From JAZKFT01 sp043760535 (lineage in GTDB: Bacteria > Bacteroidota > Bacteroidia > Chitinophagales > Chitinophagaceae), in contig JAYUOV010000072.1 of the NCBI GenBank assembly GCA_043760535.1, forward strand, positions 1 to 5,894: DNA of 5,894 nt, given 5' to 3'. The translations under genes and the position numbers were made by a program. The notes below the pieces were generated by a model. That model was not told where the DNA came from and ran no database searches. It worked only from the letters and a program-made list of their open reading frames with translations. Positions 1 through 5,657 of the stretch are shown here, in pieces. Each line of letters begins with the position of its first letter. Positions within the stretch are counted from its first letter, which is position 1.

Positions 1-1
1 A

Positions 2-60
2 TGGTTGAAAGTTTAAATCAGGTAACGGTACAACACAGGCCGGGAGGCCTGCGCTAGTGG
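2..60 (+). repeat. 59-bp dispersed repeat, copy 1
   Basis: This stretch matches 703-761 at 57 of 59 positions; the differences are G21 versus A722 and T55 versus C756. It contains a tight palindrome, CAGGCC-GGGA-GGCCTG at 36-51. Compared with copy 2, only the loop and right arm of the larger foldback are visible; any left arm would lie before base 1. Read from ATG at position 1, it gives a short ORF that stops at TAG 55-57. Copy 2 reads through at that codon, so I treat the element as non-coding. Confidence 0.9.
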
Positions 61-75
61 CGTTTTTTATAAAGG

Positions 76-102
76 TTTGAGGTGCAGTTGTAGCACCTCA
101 AA
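76..102. other. Perfect 10-bp inverted repeat (hairpin)
   Basis: TTTGAGGTGC (76-85) and GCACCTCAAA (93-102) are perfect complements separated by a 7-nt loop. The stem is strong, but neither strand has a T-run after it, so it is not a standard intrinsic terminator. It lies 15 bp after repeat copy 1 and upstream of the REP-like palindromes. It could end transcription of a gene left of the window, or be part of a mobile repeat. Confidence 0.5.
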
Positions 103-131
103 ATGAAAAGCAATTTGGGTGAGTTTGTTGT

Positions 132-154
132 GTAGAGACGCCATGTTGGCGTCT
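132..154 (+). repeat. REP-like palindrome, forward copy
   Basis: GTAG (132-135) is followed by an 8-bp stem, AGACGCCA (136-143) and TGGCGTCT (147-154), with a TGT loop. The reverse complement of 221-243 matches it at 22 of 23 positions. REP elements bound by TnpA_REP (RAYT) proteins typically carry GTAG or GGAG immediately 5' of a hairpin, and this copy has that form. No transposase gene is present in the window. Confidence 0.65.
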
Positions 155-220
155 AAATCTTGCAGATAAATGAATAGCAACCATCTTGGGCCTGATTGTT
201 TGGATCGACCGCCGGGATGT

Positions 221-243
221 AGACGCCAGCATGGCGTCTCTAC
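221..243 (-). repeat. REP-like palindrome, inverted copy
   Basis: Stem AGACGCCA (221-228) and TGGCGTCT (232-239) with a GCA loop is followed by CTAC (240-243), which is GTAG on the - strand. It is the inverted partner of 132-154, with 66 bp between the two stems. Two REPs in opposite orientation around a short spacer form a BIME-like unit. A - strand open frame across this area only reflects the palindromes and is not a gene. Confidence 0.65.
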
Positions 244-328
244 CTAGGATGCAGATAGGCTGCGTGGTTACATTGTTTGTTTGCAAACCGATTTAATACC
301 GGGGCGAAATAAAATTTAAAAAATCAAA

Positions 329-604
329 ATGAGGATTCTGAAATTATTAAGGGCACTATTTAAAAATGGCGAAGAATCTGAATACACCCAATACGCAAGG
401 GTAATAAAACGAATGGGCTATAAAGAGGATGTAGATGGTGGTTTTATAAAAGAGGGTTCGCAAGGCAGAACCAGTATATGGATACAAGGTGAAGGCATTA
501 AAATAAAAGTGTACGGCGGCGGGTATGCCGAGTCTGATTTTTTACGCTACCCTATTGACGATATGGAAAAACTGAAGCAGTTTATTAGGAGTAATCAGTT
601 GTAG
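329..604 (+). CDS. Small orphan protein of unknown function (91 aa)
   Basis: I do not recognise this family. The ATG follows an A/T-rich leader without a Shine-Dalgarno sequence, which is normal for Bacteroidota. The product is soluble and has no signal peptide or membrane segment. The first 30 residues are basic and probably helical. Residues about 48-66 (around TSIWIQGEGIKIKVYGG) alternate in the way of a beta-hairpin, and residues 75-91 look like a closing amphipathic helix. No catalytic motif is visible. The gene stands alone between the REP-like pair and repeat copy 2, so it behaves as a cassette flanked by the 59-bp repeats. An immunity or other accessory protein is possible, but nothing in the sequence shows this. 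The composition and clean start favour a real gene. Confidence 0.6.
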   Translation: MRILKLLRALFKNGEESEYTQYARVIKRMGYKEDVDGGFIKEGSQGRTSIWIQGEGIKIKVYGGGYAESDFLRYPIDDMEKLKQFIRSNQL

Positions 605-641
605 AGAAATGGATTTGTAATGGCATTTGGCGCAAGAATGA

Positions 642-756
642 GGCGTAGGCTATGCGGGTTGGCTTCCTTCGCCTTGGTGTTACTTGATTACGAATTTTGT
701 AGTGGTTGAAAGTTTAAATCAAGTAACGGTACAACACAGGCCGGGAGGCCTGCGCC
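642..756. other. Large imperfect foldback containing repeat copy 2
   Basis: An 11-bp perfect inverted repeat, GTTACTTGATT (679-689) and AATCAAGTAAC (717-727), is nested inside an outer 9-bp stem, GGCGTAGGC (642-650) and GCCTGCGCC (748-756), which has one G-U pair. The right arm and part of the loop are the 59-bp repeat. The size and nested stems recall integron attC sites, but I find no RYYYAAC or GTTRRRY core at the ends. It could instead be a non-autonomous mobile element or a structured RNA. It fills most of the gene-free stretch 605-793. Confidence 0.5.
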
Positions 757-761
757 AGTGG
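703..761 (+). repeat. 59-bp dispersed repeat, copy 2
   Basis: Direct repeat of 2-60 with two substitutions, including the same CAGGCC-GGGA-GGCCTG palindrome at 737-752. It ends 32 bp before the ATG of the ATPase gene, so that gene's promoter must lie in or just after it. An in-frame GTG at 758 falls inside this repeat, which argues against using it as the ATPase start. Confidence 0.9.
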
Positions 762-793
762 TGGTATTAGTAATTTGTAAAAATAATAGAATT

Positions 794-2647
794 ATGAACA
801 CACATTTTCATGGAATAGGAATTGAAAACTTTAGGGTATTTAAGGATAGGCAATACTTTGATTTTGCACCGATTACCATACTTACAGGGACGAATAGCAG
901 TGGAAAGAGTAGCTTAATCAATTTGTTAGAGTTATTGAAAGTGACGTATTCGGATTATTCGAATAGAAGTCCTGTTAGGTTATGGGAAGTTGGTGAGCTA
1001 TTTCGAAAAGATTTAGATAGAGAATGGGTTTTTGATAAAATAGGAGACGCTGAAAAGATGAAAAACAATAGAAATGGTACTAATTCAATTGAGTTTTATT
1101 TTCCAAGAATAAGAGGAAAAGAAAGCATGCTTGTACACTTGGTTTTTGAATTGATTGAAAAGAATTATGAGTTAAGAGAGATTAAATTTATGCCCTTACA
1201 TCTTGCTGAGGAAGAATTAAATGAGCTTGCTGAGGAAGAATTAAATGAGAGTAGATCGTTATTCAGAATCTCAAAAAAGAAGATTGAGGACAAAACAAGC
1301 AAACCCGAAATTGAAATTGACTTTATATTTTTCTATAACCTATTTATAAGAGAGAGCTCAAATAGTAAATTGGGGAGTTTAGGAAAACCAAATTTTATTC
1401 AAGAATGGCTTATGGGTGAAGAGCAATTGGTTAATAAAGGAATATTACTAATAGATGAAATTTATAAAAATAACAATGATGGTGAAAATAAAGATGCATT
1501 TAATGTTGATTATTGTTCAATGTTGTCCTGTGTAAATTGGTATAAAGAAATTCCTCAATTTTCGAATTTTGCAGATGTTGTTAGCCTTGATTTAGGTTCA
1601 GAATTCAGTTTGAATAAGTTTCAAACCATGCTCCTTGGCTACATATATAACGATGCACATATTGAGGATATGGACATAGATGCTTTTGTGGAAATGAAAC
1701 TAGCAAATTTTAGTGAGCACCTTCTAAGTAACAGAACTGATGAAGGACTTGAATTATTTGAAAAATTAAAGCCTGTCCTCAAATTTGTTCTGGAAAATAA
1801 ATTAGATACTTGGATGAAAAATATTGAAATAAGTAAGAAGGTATTTTCTATTGATGTGACTGTTGCAGAAGAAAATTTTCAGAATGTCATTAATAAACAC
1901 TTCTTATTTTTCGGAGTAGAATTTAGAACGATATCCAACTTCGATTTTATTGCTAATAAAAGAGAAGCTATTAACAGAAATACATCGCTAACTTCTTCTG
2001 ATGAAATTACTTTTTGGGTTAAACGTTTCTACCATTTGGACAATGATGAACAAACAAGGCTTTTAAAATTTTATAAAGATTGGATTGTTAGATTTGAAAT
2101 TGCTGACGATTTTAAGATTGATACTAGTGATGGCTTTTATAAAATTCTCTTTAAAATCGACGGAAAATGGATGAATTTAAATGATTTAGGTCGTGGAGTT
2201 ACGATGCTGTTGCCAATTATATTGTCTTTAAAGTTAACTTATTCGGATGATGAAATGTACAATCAAACTAATGAACAGTTTAAGCCACAAGTGATTATTA
2301 TCGAAGAACCTGATTCTAATCTCCACCCTGCTCTTCAAAGTAAATTAGCGGATTTTTTTGTGGCTGCAGCAAAAACATTCAATACGCAATTCATTATTGA
2401 AACACACAGCGAATACCTTATTCGCAAACTCCAATACCTTACTGCTAAGGGAGAAATAAAACCAAAGGATACGCAGATTTATTATTTCCGAAATCCTAAT
2501 AAATTGAATGAAGGAGAAAATCAGATTGAAACAATTAAAATCGAAAATGATGGCTCCTTATCTATGAATTTCGGAAAGGGCTTTTTTGATGAAGCTGGTG
2601 GTTTGCAATTGTCACTTTACTTAATAACGAAAGAGCAAAAAAATTAA
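794..2647 (+). CDS. ABC/SMC-like AAA ATPase with DUF3696-like C-terminus (putative defence ATPase)
   Basis: Predicted 617-residue cytoplasmic ATPase that probably binds and hydrolyses ATP as a dimer. Visible motifs are: an N-terminal IENFRVF strand (10-16); Walker A GTNSSGKS (32-39); an ABC-signature-like DLGRG (464-468); Walker B VIIIEEP (500-506) with catalytic E505; SNLHP D-loop region (508-512); and the switch histidine in ETHSE (H538). The tail GFFDE (596-600) matches the end of DUF3696-type ATPases. Residues about 60-440 form a divergent insertion where a coiled or lid region would sit. No C-terminal Toprim domain follows, so it is not a typical OLD nuclease. I chose ATG 794 over the in-frame GTG 758 because the latter lies inside the 59-bp repeat. 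It is co-transcribed with the next gene, and both are far more AT-rich than the right half of the window. Residues 137-152 are a tandem duplication. The ATPase call is firm; the anti-phage role is inferred from architecture and setting. Confidence 0.9.
   Translation: MNTHFHGIGIENFRVFKDRQYFDFAPITILTGTNSSGKSSLINLLELLKVTYSDYSNRSPVRLWEVGELFRKDLDREWVFDKIGDAEKMKNNRNGTNSIEFYFPRIRGKESMLVHLVFELIEKNYELREIKFMPLHLAEEELNELAEEELNESRSLFRISKKKIEDKTSKPEIEIDFIFFYNLFIRESSNSKLGSLGKPNFIQEWLMGEEQLVNKGILLIDEIYKNNNDGENKDAFNVDYCSMLSCVNWYKEIPQFSNFADVVSLDLGSEFSLNKFQTMLLGYIYNDAHIEDMDIDAFVEMKLANFSEHLLSNRTDEGLELFEKLKPVLKFVLENKLDTWMKNIEISKKVFSIDVTVAEENFQNVINKHFLFFGVEFRTISNFDFIANKREAINRNTSLTSSDEITFWVKRFYHLDNDEQTRLLKFYKDWIVRFEIADDFKIDTSDGFYKILFKIDGKWMNLNDLGRGVTMLLPIILSLKLTYSDDEMYNQTNEQFKPQVIIIEEPDSNLHPALQSKLADFFVAAAKTFNTQFIIETHSEYLIRKLQYLTAKGEIKPKDTQIYYFRNPNKLNEGENQIETIKIENDGSLSMNFGKGFFDEAGGLQLSLYLITKEQKN
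1202..1249 (+). repeat. 24-bp perfect tandem duplication inside the ATPase gene
   Basis: Bases 1202-1225 and 1226-1249 are identical. The unit is eight codons and in frame, giving LAEEELNE twice (residues 137-152). The perfect identity suggests a recent slippage or duplication event that adds two turns of acidic helix without disturbing the frame. Confidence 0.95.
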
Positions 2648-2651
2648 TAAT

Positions 2652-3563
2652 ATGCAGAAGGTCTTTGTTTCAAGGGATTTTATTGAAAAAATAATTTTTG
2701 GATTCAATTCATATACAATAGAAAATTTTAAGGAGAATACAGAAATTGATATTGATAGTTACTTGTTTTTTAAAAAAATAATTGAGTCCGAAGCTCAGGT
2801 GTTCACAGATATTGACGAGTCTGAAATTGAAAAATTTTATCTTGGTGACAGTGAAATTAGCATAGAGGATAAAAACTTGTCGGTCTTTATAAGTACACGG
2901 GGAAATAATAGGATTAAATCTTGTAAATTAATCTTCGACAAAATTAAGAATCAAGATTATTCGGGATTACAACAAAGTGATTTGCCGTGTTACATACTTA
3001 TGGGAAACGTTCCAAGTGAAATTTGTTTAAGAATCGAGAATGATTTGGGAATAAATTGTTTTTCTTTAAAAAGATTAAAGGTGCCAATCTTTTATAGAAC
3101 TGTTAGCGTGAAGCATTTAAAAAACACACATGATGATTTGTTCAATTCATTAAATGAATTTCCACATTTATCACTAGAAATTTTTGACCCTTACTTTTGG
3201 GATAATTCCAGCCGCGACACCAAATGCATGAAAAATAGAACTTTTCTATCAGGGCTTAAAAAAAATAAATTGAATTTTTTTGAATTAGTAGTCAATGCAG
3301 ATTACGTATCATATAATCATAAGAAACCAAATAATATCCTGTTTGACACAGAAAAGATAAAAAATATATTTAAAACAAAAATAAATGAGTATAATTCAGA
3401 AAGCACATTTAAAATCAATATTGTCATGACACTGAAAGCAACACACGATAGAAGTTTGATTTCAAATACATTTTTTGCTTTTCTTGGTCATTCACTGAAT
3501 ATTGATAAAAAAACCACTATCTCTATTTTTCCAAAAATCATTTATCATAATTTTCGATTCTAA
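2652..3563 (+). CDS. Unknown partner of the ATPase, C-terminal half possibly PLD/MIT_C-like (303 aa)
   Basis: I do not recognise a named family for the whole protein. It starts 4 nt after the ATPase stop codon, so the two genes almost certainly share an mRNA and the product probably works with the ATPase. It has no signal peptide or clear membrane helix. Residues 1-170 are unassigned mixed alpha/beta. From about 174 the pattern changes: LEIFDPYF (175-182), a strand FFELVV (209-214), a helix near 232-247, a strand FKINIVMTL (253-261), then HDRSLISN (265-272) and GHSLNI (279-284). A DPY motif followed by HDR and a glycine-led strand is reminiscent of the PLD-like MIT_C domain. If so, H265 would sit where PLD enzymes have their HxK histidine, but the lysine is absent, so binding rather than catalysis is possible. 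This is the most AT-rich gene in the window. The ORF is sound; the domain call is tentative. Confidence 0.8.
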   Translation: MQKVFVSRDFIEKIIFGFNSYTIENFKENTEIDIDSYLFFKKIIESEAQVFTDIDESEIEKFYLGDSEISIEDKNLSVFISTRGNNRIKSCKLIFDKIKNQDYSGLQQSDLPCYILMGNVPSEICLRIENDLGINCFSLKRLKVPIFYRTVSVKHLKNTHDDLFNSLNEFPHLSLEIFDPYFWDNSSRDTKCMKNRTFLSGLKKNKLNFFELVVNADYVSYNHKKPNNILFDTEKIKNIFKTKINEYNSESTFKINIVMTLKATHDRSLISNTFFAFLGHSLNIDKKTTISIFPKIIYHNFRF

Positions 3564-3632
3564 TTTATTGACAGGTTGTTATACACCTCCCAACCCCACA
3601 AAACCATTAATTTTACCATAAACAAATCACCC

Positions 3633-3887
3633 ATGGAAGCGACCTACACGTTACATCCCAACGAGTTCACAACAGAATTCATAGATTCCATAAAGGCATT
3701 TCTAAAGCCCAATGCTACCATTGTGGTAAAAATTACAGAGGAAGCCGAGGAAGACACTACAGCCTATTTGCTATCTACAGAAAATAATAAAAACACCCTG
3801 CTTACATCTATAGCCCAGGAGCAGGAGGGGAAGGTTATCCGCTTTAATTCCATTTTGGATGTACAAAATTTTGCAGAGGGCAAATGA
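3633..3887 (+). CDS. Antitoxin of a YoeB-type toxin-antitoxin pair (84 aa)
   Basis: This is probably the labile antitoxin that binds and neutralises the YoeB toxin encoded next, and may repress the operon. The evidence is position: its stop overlaps the toxin start as ATGA. The segment TTAYLLSTENNKNTLLTSI (42-60) also resembles the C-terminal toxin-binding part of YefM, where TAYLLRSPAN and a following helix are typical. The first 40 residues do not look like the Phd/YefM DNA-binding domain; they read as MEATYTLHPNEF, a helix at about 13-24 and a strand NATIVVKI (27-34). I chose ATG 3633 over the in-frame TTG 3576 because the extension is low-quality sequence from the C-rich leader. The DNA-binding mode is therefore unclear. 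Antitoxin assignment is confident from context, but the family is not. Confidence 0.8.
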   Translation: MEATYTLHPNEFTTEFIDSIKAFLKPNATIVVKITEEAEEDTTAYLLSTENNKNTLLTSIAQEQEGKVIRFNSILDVQNFAEGK

Positions 3888-4144
3888 AAAGAGAAATCAT
3901 TTTTACCCAAATAGCCGGGGCACAAATACAAGACCTGGCCAGCCAAAATCCTAAATTGTTAAAGAAGCTTTTTGAACTCATTGAGGATATTGACAAGCAT
4001 CCTTTTGAAGGTTTGGGCAAACCCGAAGCCTTAAAACACGAATTGCAAGGCAAATGGAGCCGCCGCATTAATCAGGAACATAGGTTGGTTTATATATGCA
4101 CCGATAAGGCCATTACCATTTACTCCTGCTTGTTTCATTATTGA
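3884..4144 (+). CDS. yoeB: YoeB family mRNA interferase toxin (Txe/YoeB)
   Basis: Ribosome-associated endoribonuclease of the RelE superfamily that cleaves mRNA during translation and stops growth when its antitoxin is degraded. The 86 residues compare with 84 in E. coli YoeB, and the family core is very well kept: HPFEGLGKPEALKHEL (39-54), WSRRINQEHRLVY (58-70) and the terminal SCLFHY (81-86). The residues equivalent to E. coli E46, R65, H83 and Y84 are E48, R67, H85 and Y86, so the toxin should be active. The ATG overlaps the antitoxin TGA by 4 bp, giving translational coupling, and an AGAGGG at 3875-3880 could serve as ribosome binding site. No truncation is seen. Confidence 0.96.
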   Translation: MKREIIFTQIAGAQIQDLASQNPKLLKKLFELIEDIDKHPFEGLGKPEALKHELQGKWSRRINQEHRLVYICTDKAITIYSCLFHY

Positions 4145-4195
4145 GTCTTTTGTTCCCCCCGTCATGCAAATCCCCTGCACCCAACCCCCACACTT

Positions 4196-4217
4196 TTACA
4201 TTCCTTAAAAAATGTAA
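4196..4217. promoter_or_regulatory. 7-bp inverted repeat just before the helicase start
   Basis: TTACATT (4196-4202) and AATGTAA (4211-4217) are perfect complements around an 8-nt A/T-rich loop, ending 3 nt before the helicase ATG. It could be an operator or a weak hairpin covering the start codon. At this AT content a 7-bp match may be chance. Confidence 0.25.
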
Positions 4218-4220
4218 GCT

Positions 4221-5597
4221 ATGGAAGCAGCCCAACCAGAAGTAGTACCAGCCAAAACCATCCACAGTTTCGTTCAGTTTGATAAACCTACTGCAGAACA
4301 AGTGGCTGTGTTAAATGCGTTGCAGGGTTTTGTAAGCTGCGATAATACCGAAGATTTTATGGTGGTATGCGGCAGTGCAGGTACGGGCAAAAGCAGCATT
4401 ATGAATGCCGTGGTAAAATATGTGGAGCAGCAAAATATAAGGGTACAGATTGCGGCACCTACGGCAAGGGCAGCAAGAATCATTGCGGCCAAGGCCAGCA
4501 ATACGGCAACCACCTTGCACAGCCTGCTATTTACCGTAAGCAGCCAGGCCGATAAAGCGGCCATCAATTTTACCCCCAAGAAAGATAAAATTGAAGAGTA
4601 CACCATTTTTATTGTGGATGAAGCCAGTATGGTAAACAGCAAAGTGGTTAGCAACCACGAGGATGAATTGTTTCAATGCAATGTGGCCATACTCAACACC
4701 ATTAAGGGTTTTATTAAAAGTGGCAATGCCAAAAACAAGGTCATTTTTGTAGGCGACCGCTACCAGTTGGCACCCATTGGCGAAAAAGACAGCAATGCCC
4801 TGTACCCAAAATACTTGCAGGAAAATTTTAAATGGCAGGGCCGGGAGTTTCATTTAACCGAAGTAAAACGCCAGAATAATGATTCGTACATTTTAAGTAC
4901 GGCTACCGAACTGCGAAACAGCATGATGGATAAAATGCCTATGCCGGCCATTAAGGCACCTAGCCTTGCCAATGTATATTCGGCTGTTCCAAAGTACATC
5001 AGCGAGTTGCAACAATATGGACCCGACAAAGTGGTTTCTATTGCGGCTACGCACAAGCAAACCAAATATTTTAACCAGCAGGTTAGGCTTTCCCGTTTTG
5101 GCCAATCCGCAGAAAAGCTGATGAGGAACGATGTGCTGATTGTAAAGCGTAACTGGAAACGGGGCGGCCTGAACCTGTATAACGGCGATATGGTTATTGT
5201 ACAGGAAGTAGTTTATGCAGCCAAAGAAATGGTTGGCGATTTGGTTTTTGTGCCGGCTAAACTTCGGGTCAAGAACAATAGCAACGAAGAAATTATCATC
5301 GAGGATTACCTGTTGATGGACACGATTGAATTGGGTATGGGTTCACTTGGTATGATAAAAGAGAACAATCTCTATGCAGAGCGGCATAAGAAAAACAAAA
5401 AATACCGGGAAACAAAAAACATTGAGGACGACCGCTACCTCGGTGCCATCAGGGCTACTTATGGCTACTGCATTACCTGCAACGCAGCACAGGGCGGTGA
5501 GTGGGATACGGTTTATATGAACAATTTTTATATTCCGGATACGAGGTGGGCATATACCGCTGTTACAAGGGCTAAAGAGGCGTTGTATTTGTTTTAA
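4221..5597 (+). CDS. SF1B DNA helicase, RecD/Dda-like (AAA_30 plus UvrD_C_2 type)
   Basis: ATP-driven DNA helicase, probably 5'-to-3' as in the RecD/Dda/TraA group, acting in DNA repair or recombination. Motifs in order: Walker A GSAGTGKS (51-58); motif Ia APTARAAR (79-86) followed by TTLHSL (97-102); Walker B IFIVDEAS (129-136); motif III VGDRYQLAPIG (177-187); motif IV LTEVKRQ (212-218); motif V ITCNAAQGGEWD (418-429); and motif VI YTAVTRAKEALYL (445-457). At 458 residues it is complete but compact, lacking the N-terminal domain of full RecD2 and ending directly after motif VI. Motif V has NAA where many relatives have HKA or HKS before QG, so the usual lysine is missing. The ATG lies 76 nt after the yoeB stop with no obvious terminator between, so read-through from the toxin-antitoxin operon is possible. 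Its less AT-rich composition contrasts with the ATPase operon and suggests a different origin, perhaps the resident chromosome. Confidence 0.92.
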   Translation: MEAAQPEVVPAKTIHSFVQFDKPTAEQVAVLNALQGFVSCDNTEDFMVVCGSAGTGKSSIMNAVVKYVEQQNIRVQIAAPTARAARIIAAKASNTATTLHSLLFTVSSQADKAAINFTPKKDKIEEYTIFIVDEASMVNSKVVSNHEDELFQCNVAILNTIKGFIKSGNAKNKVIFVGDRYQLAPIGEKDSNALYPKYLQENFKWQGREFHLTEVKRQNNDSYILSTATELRNSMMDKMPMPAIKAPSLANVYSAVPKYISELQQYGPDKVVSIAATHKQTKYFNQQVRLSRFGQSAEKLMRNDVLIVKRNWKRGGLNLYNGDMVIVQEVVYAAKEMVGDLVFVPAKLRVKNNSNEEIIIEDYLLMDTIELGMGSLGMIKENNLYAERHKKNKKYRETKNIEDDRYLGAIRATYGYCITCNAAQGGEWDTVYMNNFYIPDTRWAYTAVTRAKEALYLF

Positions 5598-5612
5598 ACC
5601 TGTTGGTTTAAA
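5593..5612 (+). other. Perfect 8-bp hairpin across the helicase stop codon
   Basis: TTTAAACC (5593-5600) and GGTTTAAA (5605-5612) pair perfectly around a TGTT loop and include the TAA stop at 5595-5597. It is placed like a terminator or mRNA-stabilising 3' hairpin. The bases after it (GGCGCTATTTACTTT) are only partly T-rich, so it is not a canonical intrinsic terminator. Confidence 0.45.
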
Positions 5613-5657
5613 GGCGCTATTTACTTTAACTTTCATCACCCCCAAAAAAACTTACCC

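Noticed and set aside
98..286. 62-residue - strand open frame
   Set aside because: It runs through both REP-like palindromes and has no protein-like features.
642..756. Integron attC site
   Set aside because: Size and nested stems fit, but the RYYYAAC and GTTRRRY cores are missing and no integrase is visible.
642..767. Open frame through repeat copy 2 containing the peptide VESLNQVTVQHRPGGLRQ
   Set aside because: The matching frame in copy 1 ends at TAG 55-57, no ATG start is present in copy 2, and the conservation is better explained by the foldback.
758..793. GTG 758 as start of the ATPase, adding 12 residues
   Set aside because: It lies inside the 59-bp repeat, and ATG 794 places the IENFRVF strand and Walker A at the usual distance from the N-terminus.
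3568..3573. TTGACA as a sigma-70 -35 box for the toxin-antitoxin operon
   Set aside because: No matching -10 lies at the right distance, and Bacteroidota use a different consensus (TTTG / TAnnTTTG), which I could not find convincingly before any gene here.
3576..3632. TTG 3576 as start of the antitoxin, adding 19 residues
   Set aside because: The extension covers the C-rich leader and looks unlike antitoxin sequence; ATG 3633 is a better start.
4274..4654. 126-residue - strand open frame
   Set aside because: It is antisense to the helicase, whose motifs are unmistakable; its hydrophobic look comes from the complement of the helicase codons.
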